This document shows positions 34,853 to 43,923 of a stretch of 64,000 nt of DNA, in pieces. The stretch is from Streptomyces cavernicola. GTDB taxonomy: Bacteria; Actinomycetota; Actinomycetes; Streptomycetales; Streptomycetaceae. Within the stretch, counting starts at the first letter, position 1. Every line of letters begins with the position of its first letter. The stretch covers positions 1-64,000 of the forward strand of contig NZ_JASCIQ010000002.1 in NCBI RefSeq assembly GCF_029968035.1. Reading direction: 5' to 3'. A program made the position numbers and the translations under genes. Below the pieces are notes generated by a model. The model did no database searches and was not told the DNA's origin. It saw only the letters and a program-made list of their open reading frames with translations.

Positions 34853-34880
34853 GGGCCGCCCTGCTTCGGTGGGGCGGCCC
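34853..34880 (+). terminator. Hairpin terminator or attenuator
   Basis: GGGCCGCCC and GGGCGGCCC form a nine-bp stem around a ten-base loop after the DUF397-like gene. It is followed by TGCACC rather than a T-run, so partial readthrough into the next gene is plausible. Confidence 0.6.
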
Positions 34881-34903
34881 TGCACCTCCAGAAGGGCACC
34901 CAC

Positions 34904-35410
34904 ATGAGCTGGTCAGGGCACTGGCATGGATACGGGCCGTGGATCGGACCGTCAGCGGTGTACGGGAAAGAGGGAGGCCGACGGCCCGCGCACCCCAACG
35001 GCCCGCCCTCGGTGATCGACCCCGAGGACAAGAAGCAGCAGGCCGTCCTCGACCGATACCGCGAAGCCGCCTCCGAATTCACCACCGGCAACGTGCCGCC
35101 CACGATGACCGGCTACTGGCTCCTGAAGAAGAACCAGGTCTCCGGCGACCGCACCTGGTCGGACCTCGGCATCGTGCTCGCCTGGCTGACGAAGCAGTAC
35201 GAGGCCAACCCGCCCTTCGAGAGGCCGGACAGGCGGCAGGCGTACAGCACCCTGGACACGAAGCTCGACTACGCAACTGACGTGCTGCCTCGCGGCGTTG
35301 ACGTGAGCTGGGTGTACTACACGCCGTCGGAACGCCTGATCTCCTTCTCCATCGTGTGCTGCCCCAACCGGTTCCACCCCGAGATCGCCTGCCCGCTCCC
35401 GCCGTCATAA
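34904..35410 (+). CDS. Unrecognised protein upstream of JmjC oxygenase
   Basis: A 168-aa protein starting at ATG 34904 after AGAAGGG. The N-terminus is rich in Gly, His, Trp and Pro (SGHWHGYGPWIGPSAVYG). The middle is helical (QAVLDRYREAASEF). The end has SFSIVCCPNRFHPEIACPLP with clustered cysteines. I know no family for it. Close coupling to the oxygenase gene (12 bp gap) suggests a shared pathway. Confidence 0.65.
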   Translation: MSWSGHWHGYGPWIGPSAVYGKEGGRRPAHPNGPPSVIDPEDKKQQAVLDRYREAASEFTTGNVPPTMTGYWLLKKNQVSGDRTWSDLGIVLAWLTKQYEANPPFERPDRRQAYSTLDTKLDYATDVLPRGVDVSWVYYTPSERLISFSIVCCPNRFHPEIACPLPPS

Positions 35411-35422
35411 GGAGTCGACGCC

Positions 35423-36325
35423 ATGTCGCTGCGCCTGCTGCTGCCCGAGGAAGGCGTCACCGAACTGCTGACCTCGTGGCCGGACGAGCCCCGCGTCTAT
35501 GACCGCGGCCGCCCGGCACTCGACGAGGCCGTCACCTCGGAGGCCATCCGGGGCTACCTCTACATGGGCACCGTTCCGGCCCACGAGATCGCAGCCGTCA
35601 AGGCACCGAACCCGTCGCTGAGCCAGAACGCGTACATGACGGACGGCCGGACCGACCGCGCGAAGCTGGTGCGCCTGTACGAGCAGGGCTACACCATCCG
35701 ACTGGGCAACCTCCAACGCGTCGTCCCGGCCCTGGCCGGGATCTCCGAGGCGATCCAGACGGAGACCGGCTACTCGAACTACATCCACGCCTTCCTGACT
35801 CCGCCCGGCCACCAGGGACTCCGCCACCACTGGGACCAGCAGATGGCCGTGATCGTCCAGATCGCCGGGACGAAGCGCTGGCAGCTCTGGCGGCCACCGG
35901 TCACGGCACCGATGCGCGAGTACAACGAGAGCTTCCGCGTGTGGAAGGACGAGTACATCCCCACGTGGGAAGCGGCAGGGCCGGACCTGGAGATCGACCT
36001 CAAGGCCGGCCAGTCGCTCCTGCTGCCGCGCGGATGGGTTCACAACCCTCACGTACTCGAATCCGAAGAGCACAGCATCCACCTGACCTTCGCGATCCGG
36101 GAACGCACCCGGTTATGGCTCGCAGAGAAGCTGCTCGCCGGAGCCATCACGCGGGAGGAGTTCCGCAGCATCGTCCTCCCGCATCAGTTCAGCGGGGAGA
36201 GCCTGATGCAGCAGCTCGGCGAAGCACGGGAGGCGCTGGTGAAGTACGTGCAGGACCTTGACCTGTACGAGGTGGCCCCGAGCGTCATAAGGGACGCGTT
36301 GACGGAGCTGGAGTACAGGACTTGA
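35423..36325 (+). CDS. JmjC/cupin-4 domain oxygenase
   Basis: A 300-aa Fe(II)/2-oxoglutarate-type protein. The double-stranded beta-helix core shows the HxD metal pair in RHHWDQQMAVIVQIAGTKRW and the distal His in LLLPRGWVHNPHV. The GTKRWQLW and PRGWVH blocks are characteristic of cupin_4/JmjC ribosomal-oxygenase relatives, which hydroxylate protein or peptide side chains. Its substrate is unknown; the small proteins encoded just upstream are candidates. Start ATG 35423 follows AAGGAG. It ends the rightward operon, 48 bp from the convergent relaxase gene. Confidence 0.83.
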   Translation: MSLRLLLPEEGVTELLTSWPDEPRVYDRGRPALDEAVTSEAIRGYLYMGTVPAHEIAAVKAPNPSLSQNAYMTDGRTDRAKLVRLYEQGYTIRLGNLQRVVPALAGISEAIQTETGYSNYIHAFLTPPGHQGLRHHWDQQMAVIVQIAGTKRWQLWRPPVTAPMREYNESFRVWKDEYIPTWEAAGPDLEIDLKAGQSLLLPRGWVHNPHVLESEEHSIHLTFAIRERTRLWLAEKLLAGAITREEFRSIVLPHQFSGESLMQQLGEAREALVKYVQDLDLYEVAPSVIRDALTELEYRT

Positions 36326-36372
36326 CGGGGGCTGAAGCCCGCACCCACTCCCGCGTCGGCCCGTGGATGCCG

Positions 36373-38088
36373 TCAGCGCCGTCGCGCGCGTGGCTGCGGT
36401 TGTCGCGACCCGGCCGCCATGGGGTGCGCCTGGGCACCGGGGAGCGGCGAGGGGTTGTAAGCCTTGGCTGTCCGGGCCCTGGCTGCTTGTGCTCGTGGGC
36501 TGGGGGCGTGGCGTTCGCTGAGGCGGCGGATGCGCCAGGTCAGGGTGCGGGCGGGGCTGCGGACATCACCCAGGGTGCGTTGGCCGAGTGCCTGGGCGAG
36601 GACGGTTGCTGTGTTGTGGCCTGCTGCTTCCGCCTGGGCGAGTACGGCGGCGAGTGCGTCCCAGGCAGGGTCGTTGAGGATGCGCTCCGCGTGTGCCGGT
36701 GCGGCCTGCTGCAGATGGTGGGCGTAGCGACGTTGGGCCTGTTGGCTGGGGGTGTGTTGGGCGAGCTGTGTCAGTACGGGCTCCGCGACTTGGACGTACG
36801 CGGAGTGCAGGTGGACGAGGGCTTGTTCGGCTGCTGCTGCTTGTTGGGCGTGCTGGCGGGTGCGGTGCCAGTGCAGGGCGAGCGCGACGGCGGTCAGCGT
36901 GACGTCCAGGAGCATGGCAAGCCCTGTGCCGTCGCGGTCCTGGGGACGCTCGCGCCAGATGCTTTGCAGGCTGCGGCGCAGTGCGCGGGTGCTGTTGAGG
37001 TCGGCAGTGATGCGGGAGCGACTGGCGCGCTCGAATGCCATGGCAGCTTGGGAGAGTTCAGACCTGACCGCGGCTGGTGCGGCTAGGGGCAGCACGTCCA
37101 AGGTCATCCCGAGGGCGACGAGTTGGCCCTGGGCAGCATGGTCGTCGCCACTTACGAGGTGGTGGGGGATGCGTTCGGTGGCGGCGGTGGCCTGGTGCCA
37201 GGGGTTGCCCGGCGGGACGTTGGCCGGTTCGGGGCTGGTGGTCGCGAGGCGTTCGCGGATCTTGGGCAGGGACAGGTCGGGGGCGAGGGTGGAGCCCGCG
37301 TAGAAGACCGGCTCTCCCTTGTCGTTGGTGTCGCCGGGCAGGGCGAAATTGCAGCCGAGGGCGTCGCCGGAGGGGCCGCGCTTACGGCGTACGTCCACGC
37401 CGGTCACTTCCAGCAGGGCGAGGAACTCGGTCTCGTCGGCTGCGGCTGCCACTGCGCGGCGCACTCGCAGGCGCAAGATGTCGCGGGCGGTGGCGTCCTG
37501 GCCCAGGCGCTTGGCCTTGAAGTGTTCCTTGCTGGTGGCGCGCTTGGCGGCGGTGCCGTCGCCGGCCTTCAGCCGCCTTAGCCCGTAGTCGACTTCGATC
37601 GTGCGGGCTTCCTTCTGTACGGCGCGTTGGTCGTAGTCGCGTTTGGGGCGGCGGCCGTCCTGGCGTACGAGGGTGGCGGCGATGTGGATGTGGTCGTCGG
37701 CGTGGCGGACGGCCACCCAGCGGCAGGCGTCCTCGTCGCCGTCGGGTGCGATGCCGGCGGCGGCCACGATCCGGCGGGCGACCTCGGCCCACTGGTCGTC
37801 GGTGAGGATCGGGTCTTCGGGTGCGGCGCGGACGGGGCAGTGCCACACGGTGTGCTTGGGTGCCTTGTCGCCCAGCATCCTTATGGGCTGGTCGAGTTGG
37901 GCGACGAGTTGCTTTTCCACATCCTGTGGATCGCGGTGAGGGCTGCGGCCGGGGTCGGGGGCGAAGCCGTTCCAGGAGGCCACCAGGTGCGGGTCGGTGT
38001 GTTCGTTGGCGCGGCCGGGGCCGAAGAGGTAGCGGATGGTGCGGCGTGTGGCGTCGGGCCCCTTACCGAGGATGATCTTCGGGATCAT
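36373..38088 (-). CDS. MOB relaxase
   Basis: A 571-aa mobilization nuclease. The N-terminal relaxase domain (about 1-200) has the metal-binding His motif RHADDHIHIAATLVRQDG. The C-terminal half is helical and Ala/Gln-rich. Relaxases nick one strand at oriT and pilot it into a recipient. It is encoded directly after MobC with a 6-bp gap. It would need a partner's coupling protein, since none is seen in this element. Confidence 0.88.
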   Translation of the reverse strand: MIPKIILGKGPDATRRTIRYLFGPGRANEHTDPHLVASWNGFAPDPGRSPHRDPQDVEKQLVAQLDQPIRMLGDKAPKHTVWHCPVRAAPEDPILTDDQWAEVARRIVAAAGIAPDGDEDACRWVAVRHADDHIHIAATLVRQDGRRPKRDYDQRAVQKEARTIEVDYGLRRLKAGDGTAAKRATSKEHFKAKRLGQDATARDILRLRVRRAVAAAADETEFLALLEVTGVDVRRKRGPSGDALGCNFALPGDTNDKGEPVFYAGSTLAPDLSLPKIRERLATTSPEPANVPPGNPWHQATAATERIPHHLVSGDDHAAQGQLVALGMTLDVLPLAAPAAVRSELSQAAMAFERASRSRITADLNSTRALRRSLQSIWRERPQDRDGTGLAMLLDVTLTAVALALHWHRTRQHAQQAAAAEQALVHLHSAYVQVAEPVLTQLAQHTPSQQAQRRYAHHLQQAAPAHAERILNDPAWDALAAVLAQAEAAGHNTATVLAQALGQRTLGDVRSPARTLTWRIRRLSERHAPSPRAQAARARTAKAYNPSPLPGAQAHPMAAGSRQPQPRARRR

Positions 38089-38094
38089 TGACGC

Positions 38095-38712
38095 TCACCG
38101 ACCCTCTGTGACTTGGGCGATGGCGGTGTCCAAGTCGGCGATGGATGCCTCGACACGACCCAAGAGGCGGTGGACGGTGGCGTCGTGGGGCCAGGCGCCG
38201 TCCTGGTTGAGGTGGCGGGTGAGTTGGTTGAGGTTGCTGCCGATCTTGCCGAGCTGTCCGTTGGCGGCCATCAGGGTCTTGACCATGGCGCGGTAGTCGG
38301 CGACAGCGGCGGTGGGGTCGTCGGAGCGGGCGGCAGCGAGGGAGCACTCGGCCACATAGCCACCGAGCGCCATGCCGCTCAAGGAGGCGGCTTGGCGCAC
38401 GAGGGCAAACTCGTCGTCGTTGTAGCGGGGGTGGACGCGGCGCTCGCGCAGTTGCTTGTCACGCAAACGTCGGCGCAGCGCAGGCGACTGCGGCACGTTC
38501 GACGACGACGGCTCGCTGCTGCCCACCCCCACGGTCGGCACCCCCGGGCCGACCGACTCCGGTGCCGCCCCGGCGCCGGATGCCTCCTCCCCCTCTGGGG
38601 CGGGGGCCGGGTAAGGACTCCTTACCCGACAACTTGCTGCGCTGTTTTCGCTGGTGAGGTCGTCGGTCATCTGCTGTTCGGGGGTGGGGAGTTCGCTGGG
38701 TTCGTCGTGCAT
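38095..38712 (-). CDS. mobC: MobC-like mobilization accessory protein
   Basis: A 205-aa protein. The N-terminal third is Pro/Ser/Glu-rich. The C-terminal part is MobC-like: RRVHPRYNDDEFALVRQAAS followed by NGQLGKIGSNLNQLTRHLNQ. It assists relaxase at oriT. ATG 38712 is preceded by GGAG at nine bases; a longer frame from 38784 is possible. Confidence 0.85.
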   Translation of the reverse strand: MHDEPSELPTPEQQMTDDLTSENSAASCRVRSPYPAPAPEGEEASGAGAAPESVGPGVPTVGVGSSEPSSSNVPQSPALRRRLRDKQLRERRVHPRYNDDEFALVRQAASLSGMALGGYVAECSLAAARSDDPTAAVADYRAMVKTLMAANGQLGKIGSNLNQLTRHLNQDGAWPHDATVHRLLGRVEASIADLDTAIAQVTEGR

Positions 38713-38829
38713 GGACTGGTTCTCCGGTGGGAGGTGCGGGCTGATGGCAGAGGGGCTGGGCGTGCCCCCCGTGTCTGCGGGCACGGGGGGGGACGCCCAG
38801 CAGGGGCTGAGGGCGGCTCGTCCTACGAG

Positions 38830-39552
38830 TCAGGCGGCGTCGGCGCCTGCCGCGCTGAGCTCTGGCCACTGCTCAGCGGCTGCTGCGTCGAGTTCAGCCT
38901 GGACAAGGTCCTTCAGCAGGTCGGCCTCCTTCCGGCCGATCGTGAGGTCGCGGTCGCGGAAGGTGGCTTCGATGTGGCGGCGGGAGGCTCGCCCCTGTCG
39001 TCCGAGCGGCGCGCTGCGCGCGATGACGAGCCTCTCTGCGGGCACGGGCTCTTCCGAGGTGCCCGCCCCTTGCCGCCCATCAGCCACTCCGGCGGCAGCC
39101 GGAGCCACATCAGCCACGTCTTGGCGGCGTACGACGATGTAGAGGTGGACGGCGCCGGCCAGGGCGAGCGGGGCGATGGCGGAAAGGCCGCCGACGGTGA
39201 CGTCGTCGAGGCGTATGCCATCACCGTGGCGGGCCTGCTGGTTGAGGCGGACCGCGTGCAGGGCGTTGGCCCAGATGCTGGTGAGGGTGGCGGCGCCGAC
39301 GAGCAGCCAGACGTAGACGCGGGAGCGTGTCGGAGCAGAGCGGAGCATGAGCAGGGCGCCAACGCCGATGGCGATAAACCCGTCGATGACGAGCGGGAAG
39401 GCGCAGGTGAGCAGCCAGCTGATGTGGATGGCGACGGCCATCTGTCGGAGGGCGTCGTAGGAGAGGGCGAAGGCGAACGCGGCGAGCATGGCGATGCCGG
39501 CGCGGATCGCGGTGGTACCTGAGAAGGACTTGGCGAGGCTGCGGAGGGTCAA
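38830..39552 (-). CDS. DUF2637 membrane protein
   Basis: A 240-aa protein with about four transmembrane helices in residues 15-135 (YDALRQMAVAIHISWLLTCA, then PLVIDGFIAIGVGALLML). A cytoplasmic helical tail follows. DUF2637 proteins are common in Streptomyces plasmids and integrative elements near replication/transfer genes, perhaps as spread functions. I chose TTG 39552 because AGGAG lies eight bases upstream; GTG 39561 overlaps that site and cannot use it. Confidence 0.75.
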   Translation of the reverse strand: MTLRSLAKSFSGTTAIRAGIAMLAAFAFALSYDALRQMAVAIHISWLLTCAFPLVIDGFIAIGVGALLMLRSAPTRSRVYVWLLVGAATLTSIWANALHAVRLNQQARHGDGIRLDDVTVGGLSAIAPLALAGAVHLYIVVRRQDVADVAPAAAGVADGRQGAGTSEEPVPAERLVIARSAPLGRQGRASRRHIEATFRDRDLTIGRKEADLLKDLVQAELDAAAAEQWPELSAAGADAA

Positions 39553-39602
39553 GCGGGGCACTCCTGGTGAGGTGAGGCAGCAGCCGTCCGTTGGCCTATC
39601 GG

Positions 39603-39788
39603 CTCGACTCCCCAATTGGGGAGTCGAGTCCGGAGATCGGCAGGAGGCGACGGCAGCCGGGTGGTGCGTTGTCTCGTCCCACTCGTCGCGTGCCTGGTCA
39701 GGACAGGTACGAGTGGGCGCGTGATGTCGAGTCGACTCGTTGCGGCTCGGGCACTCGTCCCTGCGCTGACCTGCGCCGGGACGAGTGC
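39603..39788. other. Palindrome-rich region, possible origin of replication or transfer
   Basis: Three nested symmetric structures lie between DUF2637 and the DUF3631 gene. A perfect 26-bp palindrome centred on CCAATTGG spans 39603-39628. CCCACTCGT/ACGAGTGGG spans 39678-39717, and GCACTCGTCCC/GGGACGAGTGC spans 39751-39788. ACTCGT also recurs singly. Such clusters mark origins or operators in actinomycete elements; the location next to the replication ATPase supports oriV. Confidence 0.55.
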
Positions 39789-39804
39789 GACGAGTCGTGG
39801 CGGG

Positions 39805-41088
39805 TCAGGCGGCGCTGCCCGGCAGCGGCTCGGGCGCAGCCTGGGCGGGCTGGCTCGGAGCTGGCGGCTCGGGACAGTAGCGGGCCCAGGTGTCGAGGAA
39901 CTGGGTGCGGGCGAAGCCCTTGGCCTGTGTCCCGTCGGGGAAGCGGCGGTTGGCCGAGCTGATGCCGTAGGGCTTCAGCAGGAGTTGGAGGCCGCGCGGG
40001 GTCAGGCCGTTGGGACCGTACTCGGCCCAGGGCGCTTCCTTGTCCGCGTTGAGAGATTCCAGCAGACGCTTCGTGGCCAGGACCGCCGGGTCGTTCTCGG
40101 CTGCGAAGGCCCGGCGGATGCCGACCAGGAGGCGGGTGCGCAGGCCGCCCTCCTCGTCCTGCCCGGCCTCGTAATCGGTCATCACGCGGCAGGCGGCACG
40201 GGCCAGCGCGGGCCAGTCGCCTCCGGCGAGGTCGGCGATGACGACCAGGGGTTCCCAGGTATCCGCCGCTCGGTCCTCGACCGGCATGGGCGGCTCCATC
40301 TCCATCGCCTGTACGTACAGCGGCTGCAGCCAGGCGGTGAGCCGGTCGCGGATCGCGTGCAGGGCGGGGGTGTCCCGGGAAGTGCGGAAAGCCGCGACCT
40401 TCTCGCCCGCCGCGCGGCGGCGCATCCGAATGACCACCGAGCGGTCCATCACCGTGTCCGGCAGGTCCCCGATCCCGGCGAGCGCCGCCATGGCGAACGT
40501 GGGAAACGCAGTGGGCTTGTGCTCTGGCCCGGTCACCCGCAGCGTGGGGCGACCGCGCTGGTGCCCGGCGTTGATCAGGCCGCGCACCTCCTCGTTCTTC
40601 TCCGCCGCCTTGGCGGTGCTGAAGAGGGTGTCGGCCTCGTCGACCAGGAGGGTCGGCGGGTCCTCGTCGTTGATCGACCGGAAGATCGCCGCCGGGCTGG
40701 CGTTGACCGTGATCAGCGGGTTGCGCACGGTCTCCGTCACCACATCCAGGAGGCGGGACTTACCGCACCGCTTCTCCGGAGCCACGATCGCCAGACGCGG
40801 CGCGTGCTGCCACGCGGGCTGCAGATGCGTGGCAGCCACCCACAAGGCCACCGCGGTGAGGGCCTCTTGGCTCGGCATCGCCACGTACCGCTCGATCTGC
40901 GCCCGCAGATCGGCGAGAATCCGCGCACCCTCGGAGGCCGCTGGCGCTGCGGTCGGCTCCTCAACTGGGCCCTCCTGCAGGGACGGTGGAGGTGTCTCGG
41001 TGTCGCCAGCCGGCTGGCCGGGGATGGCAACCGGCGGCCACGTGGGCTTGGCGTCGTCGGAATAGGGCTCGGCACCTGCGTGTTCCAC
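39805..41088 (-). CDS. DUF3631 domain ATPase, probable replication protein
   Basis: A 427-aa protein. The core has a P-loop-like APEKRCGKSRLLDVV, a Walker B-like PPTLLVDEADTLFST and an arginine-finger style segment VIRMRRRAAGEK. DUF3631 proteins are helicase/primase-like and common in actinobacterial mobile elements, where they serve replication. The N-terminal 60 residues are Pro/Glu-rich. Start GTG 41088 has AGGAG seven bases upstream. Palindromes lie just past its end. Confidence 0.82.
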   Translation of the reverse strand: MEHAGAEPYSDDAKPTWPPVAIPGQPAGDTETPPPSLQEGPVEEPTAAPAASEGARILADLRAQIERYVAMPSQEALTAVALWVAATHLQPAWQHAPRLAIVAPEKRCGKSRLLDVVTETVRNPLITVNASPAAIFRSINDEDPPTLLVDEADTLFSTAKAAEKNEEVRGLINAGHQRGRPTLRVTGPEHKPTAFPTFAMAALAGIGDLPDTVMDRSVVIRMRRRAAGEKVAAFRTSRDTPALHAIRDRLTAWLQPLYVQAMEMEPPMPVEDRAADTWEPLVVIADLAGGDWPALARAACRVMTDYEAGQDEEGGLRTRLLVGIRRAFAAENDPAVLATKRLLESLNADKEAPWAEYGPNGLTPRGLQLLLKPYGISSANRRFPDGTQAKGFARTQFLDTWARYCPEPPAPSQPAQAAPEPLPGSAA

Positions 41089-41321
41089 AGGGCAGCTCCT
41101 CGTCTGGCGGTGGCGGGCTTGCACGCCCTGACCGCCGGTTTGGTTCTTCCAGGGCCGTTCGGGGTTGCTCGGGCCTCCGGCGTTGCACCGCCGGAGGCCC
41201 ATCCCGTTCTCGCGGGCAGCGGGGCACCGCGAGGGAACACGGACCGTACGTCCACGCCTGGCAACAGTCCAGCAAATCTGTGTCAGCTCAGCGCAGAACG
41301 AATTGATACGCTCCCCAGCTT

Positions 41322-41561
41322 TCACGCCGCGAGCCCCAGCAGCCCCAACAGATCCGCAGTCACGACCCGGTAGGCGTTACCGAGCCGAAGCACCTTGCAC
41401 GGATACTCGCCCCGCTTCGCCAGCTCGTACCCCTTGCTCCGCCCGAGACCCAAAGCACGGTTACTCGTGTCCAGGTCAACAGCCACAGGCAGGGCGAGCA
41501 GCTCCTCCCGGCTCATCCCCTTCGAGCCCTTCGACTGTCCGGCCAACTCGTCGTCACGCAT
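41322..41561 (-). CDS. xis: Excisionase-like helix-turn-helix protein
   Basis: A 79-aa protein with a MerR/HTH_17-type fold: LPVAVDLDTSNRALGLGRSK, then GYELAKRGEYPCKVLRLGN. Small proteins of this kind bind near attachment sites and direct excision. It lies close to int but is divergent from the int operon. The xis role is inferred from type and location. Confidence 0.78.
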   Translation of the reverse strand: MRDDELAGQSKGSKGMSREELLALPVAVDLDTSNRALGLGRSKGYELAKRGEYPCKVLRLGNAYRVVTADLLGLLGLAA

Positions 41562-41646
41562 GCAGTACGTCCCTTATCGGTACAGCCCTCGGCGAACGCG
41601 GTCGTCACGTCCGGCTCCAGGCGTCTACGTACCAGCATGGCCAAGC

Positions 41647-41661
41647 TAATGTGTCTGCATG
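41647..41661 (+). promoter_or_regulatory. Leaderless-type promoter of the XRE-int operon
   Basis: TAATGT at 41647-41652 ends six bases before the ATG at 41659, with no ribosome site. The spacing matches leaderless transcription. Confidence 0.5.
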
Positions 41662-42348
41662 ACACAACGCCGTGTGGATGCTGATCAGGAAGACGCCTTC
41701 CCGGAGTGGGTGGACCGGATCAAGGCCAACGTGGCCGGCGAAGTCCGGCGCAGAAGAAGGGAGATGGGATGGAGCGCGCAGGACCTGGCCGACCGGTGCG
41801 AGGAGCTAGGGCACCCCATTCCGCGCAACGTGATCGCCAACATGGAGTCCGGACGCCGCGCCAATCTCCCGCTGGTGGACGTCATGGTCCTGGCAGCAGC
41901 CCTGGAGACGTACCCCGTCTGCCTGATCTTTCCGGTCGGCTACGTGAAGAAGACCCAGGAACTCCCCTTCCAGGAACTCGTGCCCACCTGGGACGCCCTG
42001 CGGCGCTTCACCGGCGAAGAGCAAGTCCTCGGCTTCGACCCCGGTCTCGTACCCGACTACGAGCACCACGCAAGCCTCGTGCACACCGCCCTCGCCGCCC
42101 TCGAAGAGGAAGACCGCGCCCGGTTCGCAGCCAAGACCGCCACCAGCCGCGCCCAGCAGGAAGAAGCCGAACGCAAGCGGAGCACGTACGCCGACCAGGC
42201 CATCTCCGCCAAGTACAGACTTCGCCAGCTCCGCCGTGAACTGCAGGAAGAGGGTGCCACCTTGCCGCAACTTCCCACCGGCCTGGACGACGTCGACCCA
42301 CCCGACCCCGGATCCGACCCCAACACCACACCGGAGGAACGCCTTTGA
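41659..42348 (+). CDS. XRE family regulator upstream of integrase
   Basis: A 229-aa protein. Residues about 20-80 carry an XRE helix-turn-helix (RREMGWSAQDLADRCEELG, then PRNVIANMESGRRANLP). A charged coiled-coil tail follows. Its stop overlaps the TTG start of int (TTGA), so synthesis of integrase is coupled to it. It probably controls the integration/excision module. Confidence 0.84.
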   Translation: MTQRRVDADQEDAFPEWVDRIKANVAGEVRRRRREMGWSAQDLADRCEELGHPIPRNVIANMESGRRANLPLVDVMVLAAALETYPVCLIFPVGYVKKTQELPFQELVPTWDALRRFTGEEQVLGFDPGLVPDYEHHASLVHTALAALEEEDRARFAAKTATSRAQQEEAERKRSTYADQAISAKYRLRQLRRELQEEGATLPQLPTGLDDVDPPDPGSDPNTTPEERL

Positions 42349-43859
42349 AGGGCTCCACCCACCGCCGTTGCTACTGCCGCGACCCCAAGTCCGGTAAGCC
42401 GCTTGGCAAGAAGTGCCCCAAGCTCTCCAACCGCAAGCACGGCACGTACTCGATCCGCCAGGAGCTCCCGCCCCGCGAAGACGGCACTCGCCGCTCCTTC
42501 AGCCGCGCCGGCTACGACTCCCTGAAGTCCGCCCAGGCGGACCTCGACCACGTCCGCGCCCTGATCGGCCTCGCCGACTCCGACGATGCCGACAGCATCT
42601 CCCGCCTCGTCACGATGCTGGAGGCGATCGTCGCGGAGAACGCGCCTCTGCCCGACGTCGAAGAGACTCGCCGCCGCCTCAACGCGGGCATTGCCCTGCG
42701 CGGCAGCCTCACAGTCGGCGAGTGGCTCGACACCTGGTTCGCCGCGAAGAAGCGCCGGAAGACCACGCTCAACGGGTACGCCTCGCACATCCGCGTCCAC
42801 CTGAAGCCCCTCATCGGACACGTGCGCCTGGACCGTCTCAACGTCGGCCACCTGGTGGAGATGTTCGACGGGATAGCCGACGAGAACGAGGTCATCACAG
42901 CGGAGAATCAGGCCCGGCGCGAGCAGGTGGCGCGCTGCAAGCCGAGCAAGCCCGGCCGCCCCGTCGCCGCAGAGCGCGAACACCTCGCCGTGGAGCGGGC
43001 CAAGTTGGCGGAGATGAAGCCGTTCCGGAAGGTAAGCGGCCCTAGCACCTGGCAGGCGATCAGGCGCACGCTGCGAGCGGCCCTCAACGCGGCGATCTCC
43101 CAGCAGCTCATCACGTTCAACCCGGCGTCCCACGTCGAGTTGGAGTCGGGACGGCGGCCCAAGCCCCTTCTCTGGACCGATGAACGGGTACGGCGCTGGC
43201 GCGAGACCGGCGAGATTCCGGGCCCGGTCATGGTGTGGACGCCGGCCCAGTTCGGGGCGTTCCTCGACGCGGCCGAGGCCGACCGGCTGTACCCGCTGTT
43301 CCACCTCATGGGCACCCGTGGCCTTCGGCGCGGCGAAGCGGTCGGCCAGGACTGGCACGAGATCGACCTCGACGCCGGCCTGATCACCCCCGCCAGGGCA
43401 CTGGTGGTCGACGGCTGGGACGTCTACGAATCGGAGCCGAAGACCGAGGGCAGCTCCAACACCATCGCGCTCGCCGACACGAACATCGCCGTCCTGCGCG
43501 AGCACAAGGCCAGCCAGGACAAGGACCGTAAGAAGTGGGGTGCCGCCTGGCAGGACACCGGCAAGGTGTTCACTCGGGAGAACGGCTCCTGGCTGCACCC
43601 CGAGACGGCCTCCGAGACCTTCCGCAGCATCCTCGCCACCACAGACCTGCCGCCCATCAAACTCCGTGATCTACGCCACGTAGCGGCCACACTCACGCAC
43701 GGAGGCGGCGGCGACATCCACACGGTGAAGGAGACCTTGCGGCACTCCACCATCGCGCTCACGTCCGACACGTACACGAGCCTGCTCCCCGAGGTCGACC
43801 GCGAGATCGCCGAGAAGGCTGCGAGCTTGATCCCCAGGGCCGGAAAGTCCGGTTCCTGA
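42345..43859 (+). CDS. int: Tyrosine recombinase (integrase)
   Basis: A 504-aa phage-type integrase. There is an arm/SAM-like N-terminal region (TVGEWLDTWFAAKKRRKTTL). The catalytic domain shows the first Arg in GTRGLRRGEAVGQDW, the box LRDLRHVAATL, a later His in ETLRHSTIALT and the Tyr nucleophile in SDTYTSLLPEV. The usual His of the HxxR box is Arg here (RDLR). TTG 42345 has GGAGG upstream and overlaps the preceding stop. It integrates the element into tRNA-Lys. Confidence 0.92.
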   Translation: MKGSTHRRCYCRDPKSGKPLGKKCPKLSNRKHGTYSIRQELPPREDGTRRSFSRAGYDSLKSAQADLDHVRALIGLADSDDADSISRLVTMLEAIVAENAPLPDVEETRRRLNAGIALRGSLTVGEWLDTWFAAKKRRKTTLNGYASHIRVHLKPLIGHVRLDRLNVGHLVEMFDGIADENEVITAENQARREQVARCKPSKPGRPVAAEREHLAVERAKLAEMKPFRKVSGPSTWQAIRRTLRAALNAAISQQLITFNPASHVELESGRRPKPLLWTDERVRRWRETGEIPGPVMVWTPAQFGAFLDAAEADRLYPLFHLMGTRGLRRGEAVGQDWHEIDLDAGLITPARALVVDGWDVYESEPKTEGSSNTIALADTNIAVLREHKASQDKDRKKWGAAWQDTGKVFTRENGSWLHPETASETFRSILATTDLPPIKLRDLRHVAATLTHGGGGDIHTVKETLRHSTIALTSDTYTSLLPEVDREIAEKAASLIPRAGKSGS

Positions 43860-43923
43860 GCGCTGCTGGTACGGCGGCCTCTCACACAGCCCCGCTCTCA
43901 GGCGGGGAGATGGATCCCCAACA

